A stretch of 64,000 nt of DNA from Notolepis coatsorum. Taxonomy: Eukaryota > Chordata > Actinopteri > Aulopiformes > Paralepididae. Shown piece after piece: positions 32,640 to 43,510 of the stretch (its first letter is position 1; each line of letters starts with the position of its first letter). The DNA lies in NCBI GenBank assembly GCA_963971535.1, contig OZ020591.1, positions 18,832,877 through 18,896,876 of the forward strand. The letters are read 5' to 3'. A program made the position numbers and the translations under genes. The notes beneath the pieces are model-generated. The model worked only from the letters and a program-made list of their open reading frames with translations, was not told the DNA's origin and ran no database searches.

Positions 32640-34404
32640 TATTTCGAGGTCGATTCCATGCCGTATGAGTAAAATTTAAACATTTGGTTATTACTCTGGA
32701 TATAAAATTAACATAGACAAAACAGAGGCACTGGCTATTGGGGGGAACATTTCTCAACAGGCCATATCCCTCTTCCCTTTTAAATGGCCAAGTACTGGTA
32801 TTAAATATTTAGGCATACCATAACACCCACATTTGACCAATTTGTATAAAGCCAAGTACACGAGGCTTATCAATAAGATCAGAGAGGACGTGGATAGATG
32901 GACTGTTCTGCCTCTTTCCTTGATAGGGAGGGTGGAAATAATCAGAATGAACATACTCCCTAGACTACTGTATCCGTTTCTAATGCTGGCCATCCCAATT
33001 GATAACCACACTTTTACTAAATTTACTAAATCAATTACTCTCACGTTTAATATGGCAGGGGAAATTACCTAGTGCGTTTCAAAACATTACAGCTGGCCAA
33101 GCATGGTCGAGATTTACGATACAAATATGGAGAGCGGTCCAGAAAGAGTTCAGTTTGCCTTTAACATCGGGCCTGACCTCAATTGGTTTCATTGGGGACT
33201 TTACACCATCAACTCTGGATGCAGGATTCAGTGGATGGAGGACAAAGGGTCTGAAATTTGTTTACCAATTTATTCACTCCGGCCAGCTTAAATCCTTCCA
33301 ACAACTCAGAGTGGAGTTTAGCCTTCCTAGTACTGACTTTTTCAGATGTCTCCAATTAAGGCATTTTTTTGAAAACCAGGAAGATTGGGACAAAAAATTC
33401 GACACCCTTCTCCAATAGAACGCTTTATAGCTAATATACAAATTGATGCTTCAAAACAAAAAATTCGTTCTAAATTATATCAAAACCTATTATCAATGAA
33501 CCCCAACGACTCGCTATACATTAAGTTGAAGTGGGAGGCTGAGCTCCAACAGGAGATCTCACAAGAAGAGGAGTGGTTCGATGTTTGTACTGAACTACAT
33601 AAGGTGACTAATTCTAACTCCTGGAGAGAATATATATGGAAGGTCATTAGTATGTTTTTCAAGACCCCCTTATTGACTGCTAAAGCAGGTACAACTCCCA
33701 CAAGCCAATGCTGGAGGGGATGTGGTGAACAAATTAACCATACATTTTCTGGACATGCCCACAATTATGTCACTTCTGGGTAGGGTGACCAGGTGTCCCC
33801 CTTTTGGTTGTACTGTCCCACCATTTGAGACCGCGTCCCACGTATTGAGAGGATGTCCCTCTTTTCGAAGCAAAAATCGAACACAAGACATTCCTGTCAA
33901 GTGATAAAGTTTGAATATTTAAAACAGATGTTAGGTGGTAACAATCCGGCTGCCAGTGCCAAGATGAATGTGGAGAGATATAATTCTGTATTTAATTTGT
34001 ATTTATTTTGATTTAACCTTAATCTATTCGGTGAAGACGAGTTATTCTAATACAAAAATGTACATTATCTATCTGTCCCACTTTGTCCCACCAAAATCTT
34101 ACTGTTGTCCTGCTTTTGGACTTTTTGCATTCAGGGATGTAAAAAAAAGTATTCGACATGGACATCCCACAAGATTTAAAAACTGCCATCCTCGGAGTCA
34201 TAACGGAGGGCATTGAGGGAAGGAAAAGTGTGTATCTTCTTCAAATACTGTTAACTGCTGCCAAGAAAATTATCACAATTAATTGGTTGAAGCCCAGTCC
34301 CCCAACACATAACCAATGGCTAAACAAAGTTAAAGAAATTCAGGACATGGAGAGGATGACTCATCTGATCAGGTTGCAAGGTGAACAGTTCGATATAAAG
34401 TGAG
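32640..34404 (+). pseudogene. L1-type ORF2 relic (RT to C-terminus)
   Basis: Frames in several phases encode the RT thumb and C-terminal region of a Tx1-type L1: GYKINIDKTEALAIGG and FKWPSTGIKYLGI (about 32690-32815), LPLSLIGRVEIIRMNILPRLLYPF (about 32915), LQWHRCG-like zinc region near 33700, and the end LLTAAKKIITINWLKPSPPTHNQW ... GEQFDIK (to about 34402). A 350-bp insertion (33784-34131) and a deletion near 33065 break it. The 15.6-kb unit at 34405 inserted at its 3' end. Confidence 0.75.
33784..34131. mobile_element. Unclassified ~350-bp insertion in the L1 relic
   Basis: The L1 reading CHFW...DVKKSI is interrupted by a segment starting tagggtgaccaggtgtccc and ending near tttttgcattcag. 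It has several copies of gtccc/gtcccac. A start of the form tagggtgacca is common among vertebrate non-autonomous repeats, but I could not define inverted termini or a clear target duplication. Confidence 0.55.
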
Positions 34405-34870
34405 TATGAAAGCAAATGAGTGCCATAAGTATTTGAATTTAATCAGACACCGCATTTATAGCATTGAAAATAATTACTTTGAAAACATGTATAATAACTT
34501 TGAAAACATGTATCTGAATTTTTTCAGACACTGCATTTATAGTTTCAGATGCCGCATTTATAGTTTCAGACACCGAATTTATAGCATTGCAAATAAATAC
34601 TTTGAAAATCATGTATCTGAATTTTTTTGCTCCGAGTTTACCAAAAATGCAGTGTTAATAAAAAAATTCAAATGCATAATAAAAATTCAATGTAAAAATG
34701 CAGTGTTCATTAAAAAATTCGATGCATAATTGCGGTGTATATAATTCGATGTCAAAAATTGCGGTGTGTGGATTTCGACGTAAAAACCCCAACATCCGGG
34801 TTACCCAGACAGGATAAAGCAATCGAGCTGGATGTGATCGAACTGACTTCTGGCCTATCACTGCACGGCT
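34405..34870 (+). repeat. Subterminal repeat region, left arm
   Basis: Four variants of cagacaccgcatttatag (about 34447, 34527, 34547, 34566) are interspersed with tactttgaaaacatgtat repeats. Further right lie paired variants of ttgcggtgt, aattcgatg and aatgcagtgtt in AT-rich sequence. The mirror region in the right arm (49500-49990) has five such copies. Clustered subterminal repeats of this kind are typical transposase-binding regions. Confidence 0.7.
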
Positions 34871-34875
34871 TTGTC

Positions 34876-35037
34876 AGTCATGAATGAATGAATGAATGAA
34901 TGAATGAATGAATGAATGAAAACTTTATTTAACAGATTGCAGAATGGGTACAATACAGTACGGCTCAATACATACAATTGTTAAGGGGATGCAGACCTGA
35001 GAAAGACGTTTGTCTTGTTTCCATCAGGGTCCCCCGA
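34876..35037 (-). mobile_element. LINE-A 3' fragment inserted upstream of exon 1 (left arm only)
   Basis: A (gaat)n tract (34881-34920) leads into the reverse complement of the LINE-A 3' end, to ggtccccc near 35036. The right arm reads directly cagtcatg-tgatcacaac at this place (about 49490), which is the empty site. Confidence 0.88.
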
Positions 35038-35374
35038 TGTGATCACAACACGCACACGCTGGTTCCAGCAGAAAGAATAAGAAGATGGCGGACGGAACAA
35101 CTGCTCCGGTAGGTGCCGTTTATTGTTTATTGTTGTGTACTGTTTAGGGCTCGACAGCATTTGTATCTTACATTAGCTAGCTAAATGAGTGATGTAGCCT
35201 TGTGTGCCTCCGTAGTTATGTAGTTATCATTCAAATGAATCACGACGTTACCGTGTCATTTTGTGTGTGTGGGGGGCGGTGTACACAGTCTCCTCCCCAC
35301 CGCATGTATTTCTCTCCCCGCCGTATGAATATTTCTCTCCCACCCACCCCCTCCTAATGTACAGTCTCCTCCCC

Positions 35375-36766
35375 TGCTGGTCTCTGACAAGAACAAGTTA
35401 CAGGTTGAAAAAACCCTCAGCTCGGAACTAGGCAGAATCTGCATATGGCTCGCTGATAACAAACTATCATTACACATGGGCAAAACGGAGTCCATTCTCT
35501 TCGGTTCAAATAACAAACTCAGCAAGACCGACGGCTTCTCAGTTACAGTGGGTGACAATATTGTCACAAGGAAAGATGAAATTACCTACCTGGGTTCCAT
35601 CCTAGAGGCTAATCTCTCCTGTGACAAAATGGCATCCAATGTAATAAAAAAAGTCAACCAACGAACTCGATTCTTGTACCGGATCTCCTCTCTGGTAAAC
35701 AAGAACACCCTGAAGACTCTGGCAGGAGCACTCATTCAGGGGTACTACGACTATGCTTGCACCTCATGGTACCAAAGCACCTCAAAGGCGCTAAAAACAA
35801 AATTACAAACATCTCAAAACAAACTGGTCAGACTACTGCTTGACCTTACTCCTAGAACCCACCTCACCCCTGCCCACTTTGACAACCTAGGATGGCTTAG
35901 AGTAGACGACAGAGTACAACAACTTGCAATGGGCCTGGTCTACAAGATACACTACACGACCAAGGTACCCATGTACATGTCAAAATACTTCCCAAAGGTC
36001 AGTGAATACCACGATCACAACACCAGAGGGAGCTCCACAAATCATGTTAAACCCAGATTCGGCTCAAATAAGGGACTAAACACGTTTCGCAATTATGCCA
36101 CATCAATGTGGAACGCCCTACCCAAAGCTGTAAAGGAATGTGGATCACTACCCACTTTCAAAACCTCTCTCAAGGGACACCTACGGGAGACTGCAATTCA
36201 ACACTGGCCCCTGTAAATATCCTAACCCAACCCCCTCCAATGTACAGTCATTTACCTAGTATGGTTTTGTCAATAGTTCAATGTACAATTGTGTTTGTTT
36301 GTACAGTGTCTCCTCCCCCCCCCCCCCCTCAATGTACAGTGTTACTTGTTTATACAGTGTGCCCCCCGGCCCCCCCCCCCCCCCCCCCCAACCACCTCCA
36401 ATGTAAATTACCCAGTATGGTTGTCAATATCCCAATGTACCCAACCCCCCCCCACCCAACCTCCTCCAATGTACAGTTTCTACGTCAAATGTATATACTC
36501 CCTTTTCTTGACTCCTTCTGTATCACAAACAGTACTGTATTTGCAAATCTGGTATGTCATAAAGGTATAGATGTAGCAGTACTGACTATCTGTATGTCAT
36601 GTATGTCATATATGTCTATATGAATTGAAAATGGGGGACCCTGATGGAAACAAGACAAACGTCTTTCTCAGGTCTGCATCCCCTTAACAATTGTATGTAT
36701 TGAGCCGTACTGTATTGTACCCATTCTGCAATCTGTTAAATAAAGTTTTCATTCATTCATTCATTC
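35375..36766 (+). pseudogene. LINE-A, 5'-truncated copy in intron 1 of left arm
   Basis: The RT C-terminal half is open from about 35376 to the stop at 36214-36216 (SDKNKLQVEKTLSSELG ... LRETAIQHWPL). It is followed by a 550-bp C-rich 3' UTR with repeats of cctccaatgtacagt and the (attc)n tail. The right arm lacks it (continuous ctcctccccatcatat...tctgtcagg at about 49110), so it inserted after the arms duplicated. Confidence 0.9.
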
Positions 36767-37425
36767 TCTGTCAGGATCTATGGGTAACAGTACTGTATAT
36801 TTGCATATCGTATATGTCACACTCACAAATGTAACGGTACTAAATACCTGTATGTCATGTATGTCCCTATGCCATAAATGTCATGTATGTTGTGTATGTC
36901 ATAAATGTCACTATGAATTGAAAAAGGGGGACCCTGATGTAAACAAGACAAAAGTCTTTCTCTGGTCTGCATCTCCTTAACAATTGTGTGTATTGAGCCG
37001 TACTGTTTTGTACCCATTCTGCAATCTGTTAAATAAAGTTTTCATTCATTCATTCATTCATCATTCATTCATTTATTCAGAAGTCATTTCAGATAATTTA
37101 CTTTGAGACACCTTTACAATGATAAAGGAATTGATTGAAAACTTTATTAACAGATTGCAGAATGGGTACAATACAGTACGGCTCAATACACACAATTGTT
37201 AAGGGGATGCAGACCAGAGAAAGACTTTCGTCTTGTTTACATCAGGGTCCCCCATTTTCATTTCATCATAACATATATATGACATACATGACATACAGAT
37301 AGACAGTACTGCTACATCTATACATTTATGACATACCAGATTTACAAATACAGTACTGTTTGTGATACAAAAAGAGTCTAAAAAAGAGAGTATATACATT
37401 TGACGTAGAAACTGTACATTGGTGA
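36767..37425. mobile_element. Two LINE-A 3' fragments tail-to-tail in intron 1
   Basis: 36767-37070 is a plus-strand LINE-A 3' end with its (attc)n tail. 37132-37425 is a minus-strand LINE-A 3' end, starting ttgattgaaaactttattaacag. Between them lies about 60 bp of unique sequence (agaagtcatttcagataatttac...). The same pair with the same spacer occurs in the right arm at about 48510-49170, showing both insertions predate the inverted duplication. Confidence 0.88.
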
Positions 37426-38518
37426 TTTAGTGATGTAAATGCAAGATATTGTAGTGGCAAGAAATTGGCATGAAAAGACAAATGTAGAGTCCTGAAACTG
37501 CATTTAAAATCTTGGCAAAATTAAGCTTTTAAATCTTCAATGATGTTCACTACACTAACTAATGCACCTGATTTCCTTCCTTCTAATTTTCCTCTCACAG
37601 GAACTACTGCTTGATCATATTTTGGGACGTCTGTACTCTCGTTTAGAGCATATAGTTGGACAATTGCCTCTGGATTTGGACTATTTAGAATTTATTTGCA
37701 CACAAGAATTGGTCTTCTTAAATGCTATGTCCAGGCAGGTAGCTGTTTCTCTGCCTGTGTTAGATGCCATGAGAGAGCTCCATAGACTTATAAATGTGGA
37801 AAAAGAAAAAAGTAAGCAATACATTAAAACTGTGCAGTTTGAGCAAGGACCACTTGGACGACCGAGAATGGTCATTTCTCCGGAGTACATTCACAGCCTT
37901 TTGGAGCTCAATCTGTCCATCCCATGCATAGCTGCACTTTTGGGGGTTTCAAGACGCACATTGCACAGACGCATGGCTGAGTCTGATTTCTCAGTCAGGG
38001 AACTGTACAGCACCCTTACAGATGAGGAATTGGACCAGTGTGTGAGAGACATTAAATCCAGGCAGCCTCACTCTGGATATCGAATGATGAAAGCACTTCT
38101 CCAAGCTCAAGGACTGCGGGTGCAGTATGAGCGCGTTAGAGCTTCCTTGCACCGTGTTGACACCATCGGAGTCATATCCCGTATGAACAACTTAGGATGC
38201 ATTGTTCGAAGAACCTACTCAGTTCCATGCCCCCAGTCTTTGATGCACATTGACACAAATCATAAACTAATCCGGTAAGTTATTTTACAGAGTCCTCTTA
38301 TGCTACTCTTAAGGACAGATTTATTCATAAAAGTATTATAATTTACTAATATAAATATATTTTACTATAGGCCTATTCATCATAACATTTTTATTTAATA
38401 GTGCTTCTTTCATGTTACTGCACATGTGAACACGCTTTTGAAAATGTTACTTATTGTATTTATAACTTACAGCTACAACATTGTCATCTTTGGCGGCATA
38501 GATGGCTTTTCGCGGAAG

Positions 38519-38767
38519 GTAAGCAGTTTTCAGGGATAAATATAATATACATGTTTATCATGCTTACTGCATATAGCTTTTTGTCTAATTCTTTTTTTTT
38601 GAACTTTCTTTTATTTTGTGTCATAATGAACATCACATTTCATTGATCATACAGTATAATATACTTGATTCACATAGTCAATGACATTTGTCACTCAGGC
38701 TCTTCCATCTTATTCAATTTGTTTTCCAAGTATTCAGCATAATCTAAATAAACTGTATAATCCGAGT
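38519..38767. other. Intron-like sequence after transposase exon 3
   Basis: AT-rich sequence without a coding signal, beginning with donor gtaagc. The expected next transposase exon is not present before the LINE at 38768. Confidence 0.5.
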
Positions 38768-41700
38768 ACATTTACATTTACATTTAGTCATTTAGCTGAC
38801 GCTTTTATCCAAAGCGACTTACAAGTTCTGTATGACAAGCCATCAGGAAGGGCACAACTCTATCAGCTGAGCAACAATGTTCATCAAAGTGTTGAGTGCT
38901 ACAGTGTAGGTTAGTTTATTAGGACAAGTGCATGACAGTACGGTTAGTTAGGGTTAGATTTTTTTATTGTTTTTTTTTTTTTTTTTTTAATTCAGATAAT
39001 GGTTGAAGAAGTGCGTCTTTAGTCGACGGCGAAAGATTGGACGTGATTCGGCTGTCCTAACTGGGGTGGGTAGTTCATTCCACCATTGTGGGGCAAGGAC
39101 TGAGAATAGGCGACTTCTCTTTGATGACCCTCCCGGAGCTTGGATAGGAGTAGGTCTGAGGCGGCCAGAAGATGCAGAGCGTAGGGGTCTTGAGGGTGTG
39201 TAGTTAGAGACCATTGACCGGAGGTAGGCGGGAGCGGTTCCCTTTGCCGCACGGTATGCTAGGTCGAGGGCCTTGAAGCGGATTCGTGCAGCAATGGGGA
39301 GCCAGTGCAGGTCCCTAAGAAGTGGGGTGACATGGGCCGACTTCGGTAGGTTTGAGATCAGGCGGGCCGCTGCGTTCTGAATGAGTTGAAGAGGCTTAGT
39401 GGCAGTGGCCGGGAGGCCAGCGAGCAGTGCATTGCAGTAGTCGAGGCGGGAGATGACTGTTGATTGGACGAGGAGTTGGGTGGCTTCTTTTGTCAGGAAG
39501 GGGCGTATCCTTCTGACGTTGCTCAGGAGGAATCGGCAGGTTCTGGTCGTCGCTGCGATGTGAGCAGAGAAGTTCAACTGGTCGTCGAGGACAACACCAA
39601 GGTTCTTGGCGGTCGGGGACGCAGTCACAGCTGTATTCTCGACTGTGATTGAAAGGTCGGTTAGGGGGGAGGATTTGGCCGGCAGGTGGAGCAATTCTGT
39701 TTTGCTTAGGTTCAGTTTGAGGTGGTTGGACGTCATCCAGGCTGAGATGTCGGACAGACAGGCCGAGATCCGCTCAGAGACGTGGATATCTGAGGGAGGG
39801 AAGGAGAGGAAGAGTTGAGTATCGTCGGCATAACAATGGTAGGAGAAGCCATGAGACGTGATAATGTTACCCAGTGATTTAGTGTAGAGGGAGAAGAGAA
39901 GGGGTCCTAAAACCGAGCCCTGGGGGACACCCGTCCGCAGGGGGCGGGTGGCCGACAGGGTCCCTCTCCATGACACTTGGTAGGAGCGGTCATTGAGGTA
40001 TGATGACAGCCATGTCAGCGCAGAGCCAGCCACTCCCATTCCTGCGAGGGCCGCAAGGAGGATCTGGTGGTTGACTGTGTCGAAGGCTGCAGATAGATCT
40101 AGGAGAATCAGGACAGAGGAGAGGCCTTTCGCTTTTGCTAAGTGAAGTGCCTCTGTGACCGCAATGAGGGCTGTCTCTGTGGAGTGACCAGTCCTGAAGC
40201 CTGACTGATTAGGGTCTAGGAGGTCATTCTGTAAGAGATAAGCAGTAAGTTGGTTGGATACAGCACGTTCAAGTGTTTTAGAAAGGAAGGAGAGAAGAGA
40301 GACAGGACGGTAGTTGCCTATGACGGTAGGGTTCAGGGTTGGTTTTTTTATGAGCGGCGTGACTCTGGCTTGTTTTAGGGAGGTGGGGACCACCCCCGAG
40401 TTGAGTGAGGAGTTGATGGTTGCAGTTAGGAATGGGAGGATGTCTGGTGCTATGGTCTGGAGGAGTGGGGAGGGTAGCTGGTCCAGCTGGCAAGTAGTCG
40501 GACGGTTTGACGTTACCAGTGTCAGGGTCTCTGCTTCTGTAATGGGAGAGAAAGATGACAGAGTGAAGGATGAGGTTCTCGATTTAGCATTTGGAATGGG
40601 TGGGGGTTGGGAGAAGGAGCTGCGGATGTTCTCCACTTTTTCCTCAAAGAAGATCGCAAAGTCTTCGGCAGAGAAAGATGAGGGAGGGGGGGGTGGGGGG
40701 GGAGTGAGGAGGGAGGACATGGTAGCATGCAGTTTGCGAAGATTCTTGGCAGAGGCCTCGATCCTATGGTGGAAGAAAGAAGCTTTGGCATTAGTGATGG
40801 TTTTGGAGAATGTTAACAAGAGGTTGTGATATGTGTCGATGTCAGCAGTGAGGCGTGACTTTCTATACTTCCTTTCAGCTGCTCTCAGGACCTGTCTTTG
40901 TTCTCTCACTGGATCTGTCAGCCATGGACTGGGTGGGGAACGGCGGGCAGGTTTCTCAACGAGGGGACAGAGCTTGTCGAAGGAGGTTGCAAGGGCTGAA
41001 AGGAGGGTGGAGGTTGCCATCTCTGTGGAGAGAGCAGAGAAGGTGTCACTCAAAGGTAGAGCGGATAGTATGTCAGAGGAGAGGGTGGAGGGGGATAGGG
41101 AGGGCAGGTTGCGTCTGAGTGAGACTGTTTGAGTTGGGGTGAAGACCTTTCGGTTAAGCATGAGAGTTAGTGAGAAGGATATGAAGGAATGGTCAGATAC
41201 ATGTAGGGGAGTTACCGTGGTGTTAATGATGCTGGAGTTACGGGAAAATATGAGATCCAAGGAGTTGCCTGCTTTGTGGGTGGGAGGCATGGCAGTGGGA
41301 GTCAGGTCAAACGATTGTAGGAGGGAGACTACTATGACTGACTGAGATGAGTCAGGCAGGTTGAAGTCGCCCAGTAGAAGGAGAGGGGTACCATCTTCCG
41401 GTAAGGAGCTAAGAAGCATGTCCAGCTCATCTGTGAAGTGATCGAGTGTACCTGGAGGGCGGTAGAGTGTAACAATGGTGAGATTGAAAGGATTAGAGAC
41501 AGATACTGCATGATATTCGAGAGAGGAGAGTGACAGTTCTGGGAGTGGTGTTACGTTTGTAGCCCATGAAGGAGATGTCATGAGGGCAGTGCCTCCACCC
41601 CGTCTGGAAGGTCGAGGTGTGTGAGTGAAGTTATAGTTTGTAGATAATGCTGCAGGTGTTGATGAGTTATTGGGGGTTATCCAGGTCTCAGTTAGAGCCA

Positions 41701-42165
41701 GGAGCTGCAGATTTAGACTATGGGCGTAGGCAGTAATGAAGTCAGCTTTCTTGACTGCTGATTGACAATTCCATAAGCCTCCCCGTACTGTGACAGGTGT
41801 ATTAGTGGCTGTAGGAGGGTAGGAGAGATTAGCCGGGTTGCTAGCAAACTGGCGTGGATGGGTAGAGTCAGTTCTGGAGGAGCAGATTGTGGATATAGGT
41901 ATGAGACACATTGTCTTGTCAAGAGTGGCAGGGAGGAAGTAGAGAGATAGCAGTGTGGGAGGGAAATATAGGATTATGGTGTACTTAGCACTGGGTGGAT
42001 CGGTGGATCCCTCGGCGAAGAACTCCAGGAAAACTCCTCCTCTTTGTCCCTCTTCGTTTCTCGACGCTTCGCTGACGCTACACCAGCAAGCCTTTAAATC
42101 ACTATCACTATCACTATCACTAATTAGTGCTGTCTTAACACCTGGCCCTTAATGGGGGCACTTAA
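38768..42165 (-). mobile_element. L2-group LINE, apparently full length
   Basis: The minus-strand element ends at the left with the common fish LINE tail (reverse complement of catttacatttagtcattta, 38768-38830). It contains one intact ORF and a 5' region up to about 42165 with a short tandem tagtgatagtgatagtgat (about 42095-42125). Exact 5' end and target duplication were not resolved. Length about 3.4 kb. Confidence 0.85.
38987..41911 (-). CDS. L2-group LINE ORF: APE endonuclease and reverse transcriptase
   Basis: An intact 974-residue frame. Endonuclease motifs: GLWNCQSAVKKA, LTETWI, YRPPG, LLLGDFNL, LDLIFSR and VSDHSFI (residues ~45-245). RT motifs: VIGNYRPVSLLSFLSKTLER, DPNQSGFRTGHSTETAL, LILLDLSAAFDTVNH, TGVPQGSVLGPLLFSLYT and the catalytic YHCYADDTQLF (about residue 690). 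The C-terminus is of L2/CR1 type (LHWLPIAARIRFKALDLAYRA ... FFNHYLN). There is no stop or frameshift, and all catalytic motifs I can check are present, so this copy may still be mobile or was very recently so. It lies antisense within the region following transposase exon 3. Confidence 0.93.
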   Translation of the reverse strand: MCLIPISTICSSRTDSTHPRQFASNPANLSYPPTATNTPVTVRGGLWNCQSAVKKADFITAYAHSLNLQLLALTETWITPNNSSTPAALSTNYNFTHTPRPSRRGGGTALMTSPSWATNVTPLPELSLSSLEYHAVSVSNPFNLTIVTLYRPPGTLDHFTDELDMLLSSLPEDGTPLLLLGDFNLPDSSQSVIVVSLLQSFDLTPTAMPPTHKAGNSLDLIFSRNSSIINTTVTPLHVSDHSFISFSLTLMLNRKVFTPTQTVSLRRNLPSLSPSTLSSDILSALPLSDTFSALSTEMATSTLLSALATSFDKLCPLVEKPARRSPPSPWLTDPVREQRQVLRAAERKYRKSRLTADIDTYHNLLLTFSKTITNAKASFFHHRIEASAKNLRKLHATMSSLLTPPPPPPPSSFSAEDFAIFFEEKVENIRSSFSQPPPIPNAKSRTSSFTLSSFSPITEAETLTLVTSNRPTTCQLDQLPSPLLQTIAPDILPFLTATINSSLNSGVVPTSLKQARVTPLIKKPTLNPTVIGNYRPVSLLSFLSKTLERAVSNQLTAYLLQNDLLDPNQSGFRTGHSTETALIAVTEALHLAKAKGLSSVLILLDLSAAFDTVNHQILLAALAGMGVAGSALTWLSSYLNDRSYQVSWRGTLSATRPLRTGVPQGSVLGPLLFSLYTKSLGNIITSHGFSYHCYADDTQLFLSFPPSDIHVSERISACLSDISAWMTSNHLKLNLSKTELLHLPAKSSPLTDLSITVENTAVTASPTAKNLGVVLDDQLNFSAHIAATTRTCRFLLSNVRRIRPFLTKEATQLLVQSTVISRLDYCNALLAGLPATATKPLQLIQNAAARLISNLPKSAHVTPLLRDLHWLPIAARIRFKALDLAYRAAKGTAPAYLRSMVSNYTPSRPLRSASSGRLRPTPIQAPGGSSKRSRLFSVLAPQWWNELPTPVRTAESRPIFRRRLKTHFFNHYLN

Positions 42166-42415
42166 CAAAACAAAATGGCCGTTTTAAACACGCCCCTTTA
42201 ATCAAGTCAGCTGGTTCCTCACTTTTAAGATTCACTAATAAACTTAAAATGGCTTACCCTAGTTTTCAGTATAAAGCAATGTTTCTCAGTGAGTGTGTCC
42301 TGTCCTTCCTTAACAGAGCCCAGTACAGAGTGATTTCAACACAGTGTGGACCTCTGCTTTTAAACAGTACGCCTCATAAACAACCCGGGGGGGGGGGGGG
42401 GGGGGATTTTTACAT
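42166..42415. other. Unassigned, with G-run
   Basis: No coding signal. A run of about 20 G (42388-42407) stands at the border with the L1 fragment; runs like this can form G-quadruplexes and are often assembly weak points. Confidence 0.5.
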
Positions 42416-43380
42416 TTTTTTAAGGACATACAGTAGGATAAGAAACGAACAAATAAATAGAAAAATAAATTTAGCAAAAGGAAGAAGAGAAAAAAAAAAG
42501 AGGGTGTCAGGAGGGTCAGACTCATGCTAGTGTATTTCCAGGTACAAGGTTACAAGTGACCATCTCTGCATAAACATATCTTTTTTCAGTTGCAATTGTG
42601 CAGTCATTTCTTCCATTGTATACATCTGTCTCAGTCTCTTGGTCCATTGTTTGATTGTCGGTGGTTGATTTTGTAACCATGCCATAGTTATCATTTTCCT
42701 TGCTATTAACAGTATCGCTCTCAAGATGTATAACGTATCTCCATAGTATGTGCCTTTCGGTATACATCCCAAGATATAGTACGATGGATTCAGAGGTAAG
42801 TCAAGATCTAGAATGGTTTTAATCTCATTTTTGATATTCACCCAAAATGTCTGCACCCTTGGACAGTCCCAGAAAATATGTGTATGATCTCCGATCATTC
42901 CACATCCTCTCCAACATAGTGGTGAGGACCCACCAGCAAATCCGGAGAGAACTTGAGGAGTCCTAAAGTACCTGACCTTGACCTTCCAGTCAAACTCCTT
43001 CCACATTGGGCTATTTGTGATTTTATGATTGCTTGAATGGCTGTCCTCCCATTCTTCATTTTCTATGATCACATTAGCTTCCAACTCCCATTTTCTTTAA
43101 TATAGGTGGCGTCTCCTGGATCGTCTAGTTGCAACATGTTGTAAATATTGGATATCTGCTTTCTTTCCATCAAGTTTTTTTCTATTGTGTTAATAAAGTA
43201 CCGCTCCACGTTTGTTGGCGGTCTCTTAATTGCTTCCCACTCACTGTGAGTCATTACATAGTGTCTTATTTGAAAGTATCTAAACATGTCTTTCGAAGGT
43301 AGATCAAAACATTGCTGTAGCTGTGCAAACGATTTAAAACAGTCTCCTTCCATTAATTGATTGATAGTAACCATTTTTTA
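42416..43380 (-). pseudogene. 5'-truncated L1 fragment (ORF2 C-terminus)
   Basis: Two overlapping minus-strand frames (43374-43069 and 43084-42527) encode the L1 ORF2 C-terminus: DCFKSFAQLQQCFDLPSKDMFRYFQIRHYV, then CWRGCGMIGDHTHIFWDCPRVQTFW and ILLIARKMITMAWLQNQPPT. One frame break lies near 43075. It lies 130 bp beyond the last visible G2E3-like exon. Confidence 0.85.
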
Positions 43381-43510
43381 AAACCCCCATCCTCCCCATC
43401 CATAGCTGGCCGGAATTCTGTATTGTCTGCTATTGGCATGGCCCTAGATATTTTACGGCATCAGCGTGTAATGATAATGGAAAAGAATTAATTTGTACAT
43501 GTTATCTTAC

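Larger units (their letters stand above)
35085..38518 (+). pseudogene. IS3-like (rve-type) transposase gene, left arm, 3'-truncated
   Basis: Three exons join in phase. Exon 1 (35085-35108, MADGTTAP) ends at donor gtaggt. Exon 2 (37601-38274) follows acceptor ctctcacag and ends at donor gtaagt. Exon 3 (38473-38518, YNIVIFGGIDGFSRK) lies between ttacag and gtaagc. The protein has a leucine-rich N-terminal region. A helix-turn-helix follows at about residues 125-145 (SIPCIAALLGVSRRTLHRRM), with GRPRMVISPEYIHSLL before it. Then come an IS3-like ORFB-type segment (SGYRMMKALLQAQGLRVQYERVRASLHRVD) and the beginning of an rve/DDE core (LMHIDTNHKLIR then IDGFSRK, where HID holds the likely first catalytic Asp). 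Exons for the second Asp and the Glu were not found before the LINE at 38768. It resembles fish integrase-core proteins and the eukaryotic IS3EU transposons, from memory only. Confidence 0.75.

Noticed and set aside
36108..36623. Proline-rich small proteins
   Set aside because: They are translations of the C-rich LINE-A 3' UTR and differ from copy to copy.
39003..41345. Several 60-170 residue frames on the plus strand
   Set aside because: They are antisense shadows of the intact L2-group LINE ORF.
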